From a bacterium (lineage in GTDB: Bacteria; Patescibacteria; CPR2; UBA1875; JAJYID01): a stretch of 64,000 nt of DNA. Position 1 is the stretch's first letter; the number at the start of each line of letters is the position of its first letter. The position numbers were made by a program, and so were the translations under genes. Positions 7,677 to 15,441 of this stretch are shown piece after piece. The stretch lies in contig JAUSJO010000006.1 in NCBI GenBank assembly GCA_030647205.1, positions 34,101 through 98,100 on the forward strand, given 5' to 3'. The notes under the pieces are model-generated. The model was not told the DNA's origin and made no database searches. It saw only the letters and a program-made list of their open reading frames with translations.

Positions 7677-7955
7677 CTATTGGCCTCCTTCAAGTTCATT
7701 TTTTCCCTTTTCGGCGGTCTTTCCTTTGCCATAAGGACAGATGGTGTCTGTGCTAAGCCCGGTGCTACAAATGATAGTTTTACCACCTTCATTTCTGGTA
7801 CCATCACACTCTCCGCATTTAACAGGAACAATGTGTATATCAAGGCTTGGGATGGTAATGGTCTTTCCCTTAGACAGACTTTCTCTCAAGAAAAGCCCGG
7901 CCATGCAGTCCCTGACTTTATTAAAGTACTCCTTCTTCTCCTCCATTATCGCCAT
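7677..7955 (-). CDS. Unknown small protein with cysteine pairs
   Basis: This 92-residue protein is of unknown family. It contains CGEC, then single cysteines in IICST and TICPYG, a spacing that could bind a metal but matches no motif I know. The chosen start, ATG 7955 (MAIMEEKKEY), follows AGGGGGG at about five bases; an upstream extension has no such signal. It is the last gene of a three-gene operon of unknowns and is followed by a terminator. Confidence 0.65.
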   Translation of the reverse strand: MAIMEEKKEYFNKVRDCMAGLFLRESLSKGKTITIPSLDIHIVPVKCGECDGTRNEGGKTIICSTGLSTDTICPYGKGKTAEKGKNELEGGQ

Positions 7956-7966
7956 CTTGCCCCCCC

Positions 7967-8332
7967 TCAATGTTTCCCGGCATATCGCAGACGTATACCC
8001 AAAGACATAGTAGGGCATAACGCCCACACTACTAGCTTAACCAGAGCTATCTTTGCCTTGCCACTCTCGCTATACTTGAGATCCAGATGCATCTCCTCCC
8101 GAAAATGTTTTACACCAAGAAGCGCCATTGTCTTAGGATTTAGCGGCTTCATAGATACACCAAGGATGAAATTGATTTTCTTCGCCCTCTCCATGGCTTG
8201 CCGATGTCTCAGACGACAAAGCTCAAGTTCATATTTCTCCTCTGTAGTAAGCTCCATGAGAGGAAACTTCCTTGCATACTCCTTAAAGCCCGCTCTCACA
8301 GATGCGATATCATTTGGTTTTACCCGCTCCAT
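7967..8332 (-). CDS. Unknown soluble protein
   Basis: This 121-residue basic protein is of unknown family. It has a charged, probably helical N-terminal half (TTEEKYELELCRLRHRQAMERAKK) and no membrane segment. The start ATG 8332 follows GGAGGATAG. Its stop lies 11 bases before the next start, within that gene's ribosome-binding region, so it is the middle member of the operon from 8737 to 7677. Confidence 0.7.
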   Translation of the reverse strand: MERVKPNDIASVRAGFKEYARKFPLMELTTEEKYELELCRLRHRQAMERAKKINFILGVSMKPLNPKTMALLGVKHFREEMHLDLKYSESGKAKIALVKLVVWALCPTMSLGIRLRYAGKH

Positions 8333-8341
8333 CTATCCTCC

Positions 8342-8737
8342 TTAACTATTGTCTGTAATGAGTTTCTGTTGTATCCTCCCTGAGAAAAAGAGAATTTTTT
8401 CTCTCTCCTCCGGCTGAAAATACGACAGCACTTTCTCCGCATGATCTTTTGACTCTGTCGAATGATTTACAAACGCTTCATTTGACCCGTGGTTTAAAAC
8501 ATAGAGATATCCCCATCTTTCCATGAGCCCTAAAGCGGTTGTTATTTCCGGACTTCTCGGAGTAGTCTCGCCTGAAGAAAATGTGATACCCCTATCCGCA
8601 AAAAACTGAGGATATTCATCAGCTAGTTCACGAAAAGCCGCGTGCATCAGATCCTCATCGTACGGAAACTTCTGGTCTGGAAACTCACTTAAAATAACAA
8701 ACATTAGATCTGAGGAATATATTTCTGCACCTGCCAT
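8342..8737 (-). CDS. Unknown soluble protein, first gene of a three-gene operon
   Basis: This 131-residue acidic protein is of unknown family. The start ATG 8737 has a textbook AGGAGG seven bases upstream. The frame stays open upstream to 8782, and that stretch contains the short motif GTG-CTC-CTT-GAA-AAC after GGGGAGG, which resembles the MYLEN mini-ORFs found ahead of other operons in this window. No domain is recognised. Confidence 0.7.
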   Translation of the reverse strand: MAGAEIYSSDLMFVILSEFPDQKFPYDEDLMHAAFRELADEYPQFFADRGITFSSGETTPRSPEITTALGLMERWGYLYVLNHGSNEAFVNHSTESKDHAEKVLSYFQPEEREKILFFSGRIQQKLITDNS

Positions 8738-8833
8738 TTTCTGGCCTCCTAATATTGGGTTTTCAAGGAGCACCCTCCCCATTCATTACTGATTATTTTA
8801 CTATAGAATAATCGTTTTGTCGAAAAAGAAAAA

Positions 8834-8861
8834 GCCCCGAAGTTTTTAAAAACTTCGGGGC
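8834..8861 (-). terminator. Rho-independent terminator
   Basis: GCCCCGAAGT/ACTTCGGGGC with an AT-only loop forms a strong self-complementary hairpin. Read leftward it is followed by TTTTTCTTTTTC, so it ends the four-gene operon 10604-8874. Confidence 0.9.
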
Positions 8862-8873
8862 CTGAAAGTACAC

Positions 8874-9626
8874 TTATAACCAGCTCAGAACCCATCTGGC
8901 TCCAAGGTCAACAAACACAAGAGCAAAAAGGGGAGCCATAAGGGAGAACCATGCTCTAAAGAAGAGACAAACCGAATAGAGTTTCGCCTCAAAGCAAATC
9001 TCTCCATTAGAACGGATCGGCTTGATAGAGAGCAGATCACCAACAAAGAACTGCCAGAGTTTCCTTAAAAATCCCCCTTTGAGCATATTTACGCGCGCTT
9101 TGCGTTCCCGTATACGGACAACCACAAACCAGATGACTGAGCTGATAGCTATCAATACACTCATGGCTATAAGGTAGCCATATATGTATGGAGCAAGATT
9201 GTCCGCAAAGTTCTCTCTGGGAATCATGGAAGCTATCCAGGTAACAAGGGAATCTGCGCCTTTCAACATTAGCCAGACGCATGACACAATGACCATGATC
9301 ACAGATATTAAAAATTCTGCGAAAATGACCCTTTCGTCTCCTTCATCCCTGGATGTACGTATCATCCAAATCACAAATGACATGCCGGCCAATGATATGG
9401 CCAGCAAAACAAGAGGATATACTATGCCGTACTGGTCCAGAAACGAAACAAAGAAAAACGACGTAACTGCCCCTTGCTCGCCTCCCTTACTCAATGCTAT
9501 CAGAGGCAAAGAAAGAACGAGAGATATGGCCGCGATAACAAACGACCATGATATCAGTCGGTATAGTGCTTTCTCTAGGCCTTTCGGCGGACTTGCCTTG
9601 TAATCTATCGCCTGATCAATTGCCAT
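8874..9626 (-). CDS. Unknown multi-pass membrane protein
   Basis: This 250-residue protein has about five or six hydrophobic segments (roughly residues 25-47, 68-92, 103-123, 148-172 and 215-248) separated by short charged loops. No transporter or enzyme motif is recognised. The start ATG 9626 overlaps the end of the upstream membrane gene by 11 bases and follows AGGAGGTGGC. It is the last gene of a four-gene operon with two other small membrane proteins and one soluble protein, which suggests a membrane complex of unknown purpose. Confidence 0.75.
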   Translation of the reverse strand: MAIDQAIDYKASPPKGLEKALYRLISWSFVIAAISLVLSLPLIALSKGGEQGAVTSFFFVSFLDQYGIVYPLVLLAISLAGMSFVIWMIRTSRDEGDERVIFAEFLISVIMVIVSCVWLMLKGADSLVTWIASMIPRENFADNLAPYIYGYLIAMSVLIAISSVIWFVVVRIRERKARVNMLKGGFLRKLWQFFVGDLLSIKPIRSNGEICFEAKLYSVCLFFRAWFSLMAPLFALVFVDLGARWVLSWL

Positions 9627-9882
9627 TTTGAGCCACCTCCTTTTCTTCGAAAGTTATCACTTTCTTGAATGCTCTCTCCACGATCCCGGATAGTTTGTCA
9701 GATGCGATAACCACTACCACGATAATTATCGAGGACATGAAGATAGCAAAAGGGATCGCTGAGGCATTAGGGATACGCATCGTGTAGTCTATAATCTTAA
9801 GCCCAAGATAGAGGCAGCCGTACATCAAACCATATCCTGCCACCCACCACAACCATTTGTGTTGTTTCAGAACGATCGGCAT
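9616..9882 (-). CDS. Unknown small membrane protein, two segments
   Basis: This 88-residue protein has two hydrophobic segments (about 8-30 and 43-60) and a charged C-terminal tail. The start follows AAGGAGGGATCTG. It lies between the soluble 162-residue gene and the 250-residue membrane gene of the same operon. No family is recognised. Confidence 0.72.
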   Translation of the reverse strand: MPIVLKQHKWLWWVAGYGLMYGCLYLGLKIIDYTMRIPNASAIPFAIFMSSIIIVVVVIASDKLSGIVERAFKKVITFEEKEVAQNGN

Positions 9883-9894
9883 CAGATCCCTCCT

Positions 9895-10383
9895 TCATTG
9901 AGTGTAGATGTTGTATTCATCTGTAATCTCCAGGATCGGAGTCAGCTCTTCTGCAGTAACTACTCGGAAAGCTTTCCGGAGCATCTCAACGTTTTCTAGT
10001 CGCATGTACAAAGATGCATCTAGATCCTCGAGATCACATGGTTCAGTGCTATCAGCTATTAGTCGGTGGTCATCTCCGGAATGAACTTCAATGAATCCGC
10101 ATGGCTGGTTGTCGTCTCCTGCCCGCAAGCAATCCTTCAAGGTTTGCCCATGGACCCACTTGGCCAGCTCCAGGAACTTAAGCGCCCTTACCGCTATAAT
10201 CACCGAGCGCTGCTCTCCTGACTCAAAGGCCAGAGTAAGCTCCGGGTTTCGACCAGCGGTCATGAGACCGATACCGATCCGATGTGTCCCGCCGGAATCA
10301 TTTATCCCGATAAACGGAATCGTCTTTAACCGGTTGCCAAAAACAAACTTCTCACTTTCTTCACTTCGGGAAACTATGATCAT
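9895..10383 (-). CDS. Unknown soluble protein
   Basis: This 162-residue protein has no membrane segment and belongs to no family I recognise. A beta-rich N-terminal part (KTIPFIGINDSGGTHRIGIGL) precedes an acidic C-terminal part. ATG 10383 is chosen because it follows AAAGGAG at seven bases and overlaps the stop of the upstream gene as TGATG. It is the only soluble member of an operon of membrane proteins. Confidence 0.7.
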   Translation of the reverse strand: MIIVSRSEESEKFVFGNRLKTIPFIGINDSGGTHRIGIGLMTAGRNPELTLAFESGEQRSVIIAVRALKFLELAKWVHGQTLKDCLRAGDDNQPCGFIEVHSGDDHRLIADSTEPCDLEDLDASLYMRLENVEMLRKAFRVVTAEELTPILEITDEYNIYTQ

Positions 10384-10604
10384 CAGATTACTCCTTTGTT
10401 CCTTGTCCGCGACCTTCGGTATGCCAAGACAGATAATGTGATAACAACCGCACAAAGTATTGCTAAAAACGCAGCTACATAATCCATGAAGTTCCAGAAC
10501 GTTTCGTATGGCACGTTTCTGAAACAATAGGCAGAAATAATAATGCCCATGAAGATGACTGCCCAAATAGACGCCGCTTTAAGGGTTTCTTTCAATATAA
10601 ACAT
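10383..10604 (-). CDS. Unknown small membrane protein
   Basis: This 73-residue protein has two hydrophobic segments (about 9-26 and 35-60) and a basic C-terminal end (YRRSRTRNK). The start ATG 10604 follows GGAGGTGGGATCTA; open frame further upstream lacks such a signal. It is the first gene of the four-gene operon and is coupled to the next by TGATG. Confidence 0.68.
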   Translation of the reverse strand: MFILKETLKAASIWAVIFMGIIISAYCFRNVPYETFWNFMDYVAAFLAILCAVVITLSVLAYRRSRTRNKGVI

Positions 10605-10703
10605 TAGATCCCACCTCCATCGATGTTTTTTCAAAGAACTGCTTGTTTTTAAAGCTATAAAGTTGATTTTATCACATTTATCACCTTTTAGCAATAGAAA
10701 AGA

Positions 10704-10731
10704 GCCCTGTGAAGGAAAAATATCACAGGGC
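10704..10731 (-). terminator. Terminator overlapping the end of the small Cys-containing membrane protein gene
   Basis: GCCCTGTGA pairs with TCACAGGGC around a 10-base loop. Read leftward it continues CTCTTTTCTATTG. Its right arm includes the stop codon of the gene ending at 10723. Confidence 0.7.
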
Positions 10732-11037
10732 CCCGCCGCACTTTTTGCATGTCTTTAGGTGTGGGTATTCAATCATATCGGTTAGCGGGCTTGCATAAAT
10801 GCGGCCACGCAGTTTCCAATATTCATACCTTTTGTCCCTCGTTCTTTCATTTTCCCCTTCGGGATAGAACTTACAGGAACATTTGCTGCCTTTGTTTCTC
10901 TGTTTTGATCTCGTTGCTTCGGCTACTGCGCCAAAAGCAATAGTTATAGCAAAAAACATTAAAGATATCACGGTTGAAAGTGTGCTGCAAAAACCACTCA
11001 AAAAGTGTTTCGAGTGCTTCTTTACTTTTTGAGCCAA
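10723..11037 (-). CDS. Unknown small protein with one membrane segment and a C-terminal CxxC
   Basis: This protein of about 104 residues has a basic N-terminus, one hydrophobic segment (roughly residues 15-38), a CSC motif and a C-terminal CKKCGG that could bind zinc. The start is unusual: the upstream GTG at 11046 lies inside the Shine-Dalgarno sequence AAGGAGGTG itself. The TTG at 11037 is eight bases beyond GGAGG and is therefore preferred. No family is recognised. Confidence 0.6.
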   Translation of the reverse strand: MAQKVKKHSKHFLSGFCSTLSTVISLMFFAITIAFGAVAEATRSKQRNKGSKCSCKFYPEGENERTRDKRYEYWKLRGRIYASPLTDMIEYPHLKTCKKCGGAL

Positions 11038-11143
11038 AGTACTCACCTCCTTAAAATCCTGTATTTTTTAGAGACGTGAAAAATATCCTAACATAAACCA
11101 AGCCTAAAAATCAAGGATAATCCTTACCAGGCTAATTGTTAAA

Positions 11144-11172
11144 TTGCAAAAATTTGTTTATGCGCCTACTAT
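11144..11172 (+). promoter_or_regulatory. Sigma70-type promoter of the ZIP transporter gene, leaderless
   Basis: TTGCAA (11144-11149), a 17-base spacer and TACTAT (11167-11172) form a good promoter. Only six bases separate the -10 element from the ATG, so transcription should start at the start codon. No Shine-Dalgarno site is present. Confidence 0.72.
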
Positions 11173-11178
11173 ATTCTT

Positions 11179-11922
11179 ATGGTAAGTAATCTTCTTTCTG
11201 TAATTATGTATTCGCTTATTGCCGGACTGGCGACATATCTTTCAGCGCAGTTTGTCATAAGGGACAAAAAGCTTTCTACTAAAAAAGTGATTTATTTTGT
11301 TAGCTTTTCTGCCGGCGCCCTTTTTTCTTTGGCATTTTTTCATCTAATACCCGAGGCGCTTGATTTAAACCCAAAAAATGCGCTTTATGCTACAGTTGGC
11401 GCCTTTGTTCTCTTCTATTTCCTAGAGCAACAAATCATGATGCACTCCTGCGAGGAAGAAAAATGCTCCCATCACCATGTCGACAAAAGCAAAGGTCTGG
11501 TTGGACTTTGGGGGATTCTGCTGCACTCTCTCATTGACGGCGCGCTTATCGGCATCGGATTTGAAGTAAACTTTGCCCTTGGGCTCGTCACTGCCCTTGC
11601 AGTTTTGGTCCACAAAATACCGGATGGCATATCCGTCTCGAGCATTATGCTCCATAGCGGATTTACAAAAAAAGACACTAGTAGAAATTCTTCACTTGTA
11701 GCTATTGCTACTCCTATCGGAGCAATTCTAGCCTACTTTCTCCTCCGTGGAGTTTCAAATGATTGGATTGGTTTAGCGCTCGGCTTTTCTGCAGGCACAT
11801 TCCTCTACATCTCCGCCAGCGACCTCATCCCCGAAACACACGAAAATGTAAACTGGCTAAATGGGTTCTTTGTGGTTTTGGGTATCATAGCGATAGTATT
11901 TACTAAGATATTGATAACATAG
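11179..11922 (+). CDS. ZIP-family divalent metal transporter
   Basis: This 247-residue inner-membrane protein has about eight membrane segments and the ZIP metal-site motifs: HLIPEA in an early segment, HSLIDG in the fourth and HKIPDG in the fifth. A His-rich loop (CSHHHVD) lies between. ZIP proteins bring Zn2+, Fe2+ or Mn2+ into the cytoplasm; the metal cannot be told from sequence. It stands alone on the plus strand behind a leaderless promoter and is convergent with the next gene. Confidence 0.92.
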   Translation: MVSNLLSVIMYSLIAGLATYLSAQFVIRDKKLSTKKVIYFVSFSAGALFSLAFFHLIPEALDLNPKNALYATVGAFVLFYFLEQQIMMHSCEEEKCSHHHVDKSKGLVGLWGILLHSLIDGALIGIGFEVNFALGLVTALAVLVHKIPDGISVSSIMLHSGFTKKDTSRNSSLVAIATPIGAILAYFLLRGVSNDWIGLALGFSAGTFLYISASDLIPETHENVNWLNGFFVVLGIIAIVFTKILIT

Positions 11923-11948
11923 AAACTACCGCCTATCCTCGTAAATAA

Positions 11949-12503
11949 CTACCTAAACTGGTTTACTTGCTGCAGTATTGCCTCTAGGTCGTCTGCAGCT
12001 CCGGCTATCTTCTCTTCACCTGTTGCTACTCGTCCTTCTCGTCTCCCTAAACTATCATACTCCGTAAGTGACCATTCAAAACAGTCTCTCAGTGCTGATA
12101 TATTGAGTTGCTTGTTTTCGTAACTAGAAAATATTGATTTTAGAGGAACACGGGAGTTTAAAGTTTCAAGCGCTTTAGCCTCTTCGTTTTTCATCCCAGC
12201 CTGTCTTTTTTTAACTTCATCATAATAGTATAAACTTGCCCTAATAAGGTTCTGCCCCTCTTGTGCTTGTCTACCTATTAAATTCGCTTCACTAGAAGTT
12301 TTCCCCTGTATTGGTAGTTTATCCAAATTATTAACAAAGTTTTTAAAATCAGAACTCTTATAAAGATCGCTAATGTCGCCAAATCTTTGAAATTTCTCGA
12401 TTTCAGAGACATCTTTGTAAGGCTTTTTTCCTATTTGTTGTTCACTAGGAGACTCTATACTTGATGACCCATCCTCTGTATTAAAATTGCCTATCTCGGT
12501 CAT
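11949..12503 (-). CDS. Unknown hydrophilic protein
   Basis: This 184-residue protein is hydrophilic and mostly helical after a low-complexity Ser/Glu-rich start (about 35 residues). It has no signal peptide, membrane segment or recognised domain. The start ATG 12503 follows GTGGAG. It lies 41 bases after the end of lepA on the same strand and may be read from the same transcript. Confidence 0.65.
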   Translation of the reverse strand: MTEIGNFNTEDGSSSIESPSEQQIGKKPYKDVSEIEKFQRFGDISDLYKSSDFKNFVNNLDKLPIQGKTSSEANLIGRQAQEGQNLIRASLYYYDEVKKRQAGMKNEEAKALETLNSRVPLKSIFSSYENKQLNISALRDCFEWSLTEYDSLGRREGRVATGEEKIAGAADDLEAILQQVNQFR

Positions 12504-12544
12504 ATCGCTTCTCCACGGTTAGTGTTTTGATTATATATCAATTA

Positions 12545-14323
12545 CTACTTCTTCAAAAGCTTTACAAAAACATCTGAAGGAATAGAAACTCTGCCGATCT
12601 GGGCCATTTTTTTCTTGCCTTTCTTTTGCTTTTCGAGAAGTTTTCTTTTTCTAGTTACATCACCTCCATAGAGTTTGGCCGTTACGTCCTTGCGGTAAGG
12701 AGAGATATCTTCGCGAGCGACAATCTTACCGCCAAGGGCCGCCTGCAAAGTGATTTTGAACGCCTGTTTTGGTATCAGATCTTTCAACTTTGTGACTATT
12801 TTCTGCCCTTGCCCAAATGCCTCGTCTCTATGAACTATCATTGAGAGCGTATCAGCCGGCTCCCCCGAGATAAGTATGTCCATTTTAACCAAGTCTGATG
12901 CTCGAAAGCCTATCATTTCGTAGCTGAGAGAAGCGTAACCAGAAGAAACACTCTTAAGATCGTCATAGTAGTCGGTAACTATCCCAGAAAGTGGCGCTTC
13001 AAAGGTGATGAGGGCGGTATTCTCCTCAAGGTAGCTGATATTTTTCATGGCTCCGCGTTTACCTTGGGTCAGTTCCATTATCCGCCCAACATATTCCTTC
13101 GGTGTAACCACCTCAAGTTTGAGCCACGGCTCGCGGATTTCGTTTATCTCTGAGCGATCCGGCATATCGGCCGGGCTTTTGATCAAGAGCACTTCACCGC
13201 TTGTTCTTGCTATCTCATATGAAACGCTCGGAGTAGTAATTATTAAGTTTAATCCAAACTCACGCTCTAGCCTTTCTTTCACTATCTCCATATGAAGAAG
13301 CCCAAGGAATCCGCAACGAAATCCAAAGCCTAAAGAAACAGAATTCTCCGGTTCATAAACAAGAGCCGAGTCGGACAGTTGCAGCTTGGAAAGAGCTTCG
13401 CGCAAAACCTGATAATCTTCGCCGGAAGTAGTGAAAAGCCCGGTAAAAACAAATGGCATCACTTTCTTGTAGCCGGGCAGAGGATCTTTCGCAGGAGCAG
13501 AGTTTAGTGTGACCGTATCTCCAACTCTTGCCTCGGATACATCTTTCAAGCCCGTAACAATATAGCCAATTTCTCCGCATGTTAGGTCGTTTTTGGGATG
13601 AAAATCAGGCGTTAAGTAGCCTATTTCGAGTGTCTCACCCTGTGTATTCGTCGCCATCATTTTCAGCTTATCACCTTTAGTAATTTTCCCGTCAAAAATG
13701 CGGACATAAGTAATTACACCTCTATAGCTATCAAAAAATGAATCAAAAATGAGCGCCTTTGTCTCGCCGTCAGGGCTCCCTTTTGGTGCCGGCACTTTCT
13801 CAATAATCCTATCTAAAATATGTGTCACTCCCTCACCGGTTTTTCCTGAGGCCAAGATTATTTCATCCTCGCTTATTCCCAGCAAATCGATAATTTCCTT
13901 TGAAACTTTTTCCGGCTCGGCATGAGGAAGGTCAATCTTGTTTACCACTGGGATTATTTCCAAGCCCTGATCGATCGCCATGGTTAATGTGGTGAGCGTC
14001 TGCGCCTCAATTCCTTGAGAAGCATCGACAACTAGGATTGCCCCGTCAACAGCCGAGAGAGAACGCGAAACCTCATATGAAAAGTCGACATGACCGGGAG
14101 TGTCTATCAGGTTTAGAATATTTCCCTTATACTCCATTCTCGCCGGCTGCAGCTTGATAGTGATGCCGCGCTCCTGCTCAAGCTCCATAGTATCAAGCAT
14201 CTGTTTTTTCATATCACGTTTTTGTATGGTGCCGGTCACTTCCAAAAAACGGTCAGCCAAAGTCGACTTACCGTGATCAATGTGAGCTATGATGCAAAAA
14301 TTTCTAATATTTTCTTGTTTCAT
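12545..14323 (-). CDS. lepA: Elongation factor 4 (LepA)
   Basis: This 592-residue translational GTPase has GTPase motifs AHIDHGKST (residues 13-21), DTPGHVDF and NKIDL, followed by domains II, III and the EF4-specific C-terminal region ending in KKKMAQIGRVSIPSDVFVKLLK. It acts on stalled or mistranslocated ribosomes in the cytoplasm. The length is normal and the annotation is secure. Confidence 0.98.
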   Translation of the reverse strand: MKQENIRNFCIIAHIDHGKSTLADRFLEVTGTIQKRDMKKQMLDTMELEQERGITIKLQPARMEYKGNILNLIDTPGHVDFSYEVSRSLSAVDGAILVVDASQGIEAQTLTTLTMAIDQGLEIIPVVNKIDLPHAEPEKVSKEIIDLLGISEDEIILASGKTGEGVTHILDRIIEKVPAPKGSPDGETKALIFDSFFDSYRGVITYVRIFDGKITKGDKLKMMATNTQGETLEIGYLTPDFHPKNDLTCGEIGYIVTGLKDVSEARVGDTVTLNSAPAKDPLPGYKKVMPFVFTGLFTTSGEDYQVLREALSKLQLSDSALVYEPENSVSLGFGFRCGFLGLLHMEIVKERLEREFGLNLIITTPSVSYEIARTSGEVLLIKSPADMPDRSEINEIREPWLKLEVVTPKEYVGRIMELTQGKRGAMKNISYLEENTALITFEAPLSGIVTDYYDDLKSVSSGYASLSYEMIGFRASDLVKMDILISGEPADTLSMIVHRDEAFGQGQKIVTKLKDLIPKQAFKITLQAALGGKIVAREDISPYRKDVTAKLYGGDVTRKRKLLEKQKKGKKKMAQIGRVSIPSDVFVKLLKK

Positions 14324-14377
14324 GAAAGTAAATTATAGCAGAAAAAGAGCCAAATTTCGAGCTTATGTGAAAAAGAA

Positions 14378-14405
14378 AAGGCGACAACTTTGAAGTTATC
14401 GCCTT
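14378..14405 (-). terminator. Terminator of the dihydroorotate dehydrogenase-like gene
   Basis: AAGGCGACAACTT pairs with AAGTTATCGCCTT (one mismatch) around a 2-base gap. Read leftward it is followed by TTCTTTTTC. The right arm abuts the stop codon of the gene. Confidence 0.8.
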
Positions 14406-15343
14406 TAGATAAGGATAGGTGAATTTGCCTGTCTAACTATCTTTTGTACTCTCCAGAAACGCAGAATTGCAGCCGAACTTATGTATACAGACGATGCACC
14501 GGCGTAATAGGCAAGATCAACATCCTCTGGGCAAAGTATGCCTCCGCCTAAGTTGATCGGCTTGGTAAAGCCTAGTGATCTGGCAACTCCAACCATTTCA
14601 ACTGCGAGAGGAAACAAGGGCTTACCTGATAGAGATCCACCGCCATATTTGGCTAGAGGAGATACATCACTTCCCCAGGCTTCTTGCCAGTCAACGAGTG
14701 ATGACCCAAAGGGGATACTGTTGATCATGCAAAGAGCATCGCAGTATGGGTTCTCCTCAAGATCCATTATTATATCCGTCGGATCAGGTTCAAGACCAAA
14801 CTTCACCATCAAGGGTACATGAAGCTTGCCGGCTATCTCAAGTACATCCTCTAGATATTGGTAGAGTTTATAGAGACTACAGTCAGAGTTCGGACATGAA
14901 ACATTGATCTGAATCCCAAACGGCGCCTTGAAACCACCTCTATAGCGCTCGATGAGCTCCACCATTTTCTTCATTTCTTGATCCGGCTTTTCACTTATAG
15001 TCATGACCGAAATGAAGAAAGGCTCTGTTCTTTTTTGCCACTCACCTGCTCTTAGCAATGCTTCCAGACCTGGGTTTGAAAGGCTAATGGCATTTAGGAC
15101 CGACCCCTTTCGAAACTTAACCCGTATTGCTCTCGGCAATAATCCTTTCGGGCGAAAGTTATCCTTTAAGGGAAGATTTCCTCCTTGAGGTTCAAGTGTT
15201 GCGGTTTTTGCAACAAATGTAATACCATCGAAGCTTCCGCCAACATGCTTTGTGACTCTGTGATACCAATAGCCCTCTCCAAAAAATCCCTGGACTCCGG
15301 ACCCACCAAGAACGTTTCCAAAATCAATGCCACGAAGCTTCAT
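14405..15343 (-). CDS. Dihydroorotate dehydrogenase-like flavoprotein
   Basis: This 312-residue FMN-binding TIM-barrel protein resembles class 1 dihydroorotate dehydrogenases. The NVSCPNS motif carries the catalytic-base cysteine of that class; MVKFGL, a Ser/Gly-rich segment before SLSGKPL, and NLGGGI match the phosphate-binding end. It would oxidise dihydroorotate to orotate or act on a related pyrimidine. No other pyrimidine gene is nearby, so the substrate is uncertain. The start follows AAGGGGGGTG at nine bases. A 5-codon ORF (MYLTK) lies just upstream. Confidence 0.75.
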   Translation of the reverse strand: MKLRGIDFGNVLGGSGVQGFFGEGYWYHRVTKHVGGSFDGITFVAKTATLEPQGGNLPLKDNFRPKGLLPRAIRVKFRKGSVLNAISLSNPGLEALLRAGEWQKRTEPFFISVMTISEKPDQEMKKMVELIERYRGGFKAPFGIQINVSCPNSDCSLYKLYQYLEDVLEIAGKLHVPLMVKFGLEPDPTDIIMDLEENPYCDALCMINSIPFGSSLVDWQEAWGSDVSPLAKYGGGSLSGKPLFPLAVEMVGVARSLGFTKPINLGGGILCPEDVDLAYYAGASSVYISSAAILRFWRVQKIVRQANSPILI

Positions 15344-15358
15344 ACAAGTTCACCCCCC

Positions 15359-15376
15359 TTATTTTGTAAGGTACAT
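15359..15376 (-). CDS. Possible 5-codon leader ORF (MYLTK) before the dihydroorotate dehydrogenase-like gene
   Basis: ATG-TAC-CTT-ACA-AAA-TAA ends 15 bases before the gene start. It shares its first three codons with the two 8-codon ORFs in the NAD locus (27421-27447 and 28001-28027). It has no clear Shine-Dalgarno site. It is reported only because of this recurrence. Confidence 0.25.
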   Translation of the reverse strand: MYLTK

Positions 15377-15391
15377 TTGAGCAACAAAAAA

Positions 15392-15409
15392 GCTGAGATT
15401 ACCCTCAGC
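15392..15409 (-). terminator. Terminator of the tilS-ftsH-murJ operon
   Basis: GCTGAG and CTCAGC pair around a 6-base loop. Read leftward the hairpin is followed by TTTTTTGTTG. It lies 30 bases beyond murJ. Confidence 0.7.
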
Positions 15410-15441
15410 ACTTTTATTCTATCATTTCGGAACTTAAAAAG

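Noticed and set aside
9037..9603. Open frames on both strands across the membrane-protein gene
   Set aside because: They are shadows of the 250-residue gene: no ribosome-binding sites and no protein-like composition.
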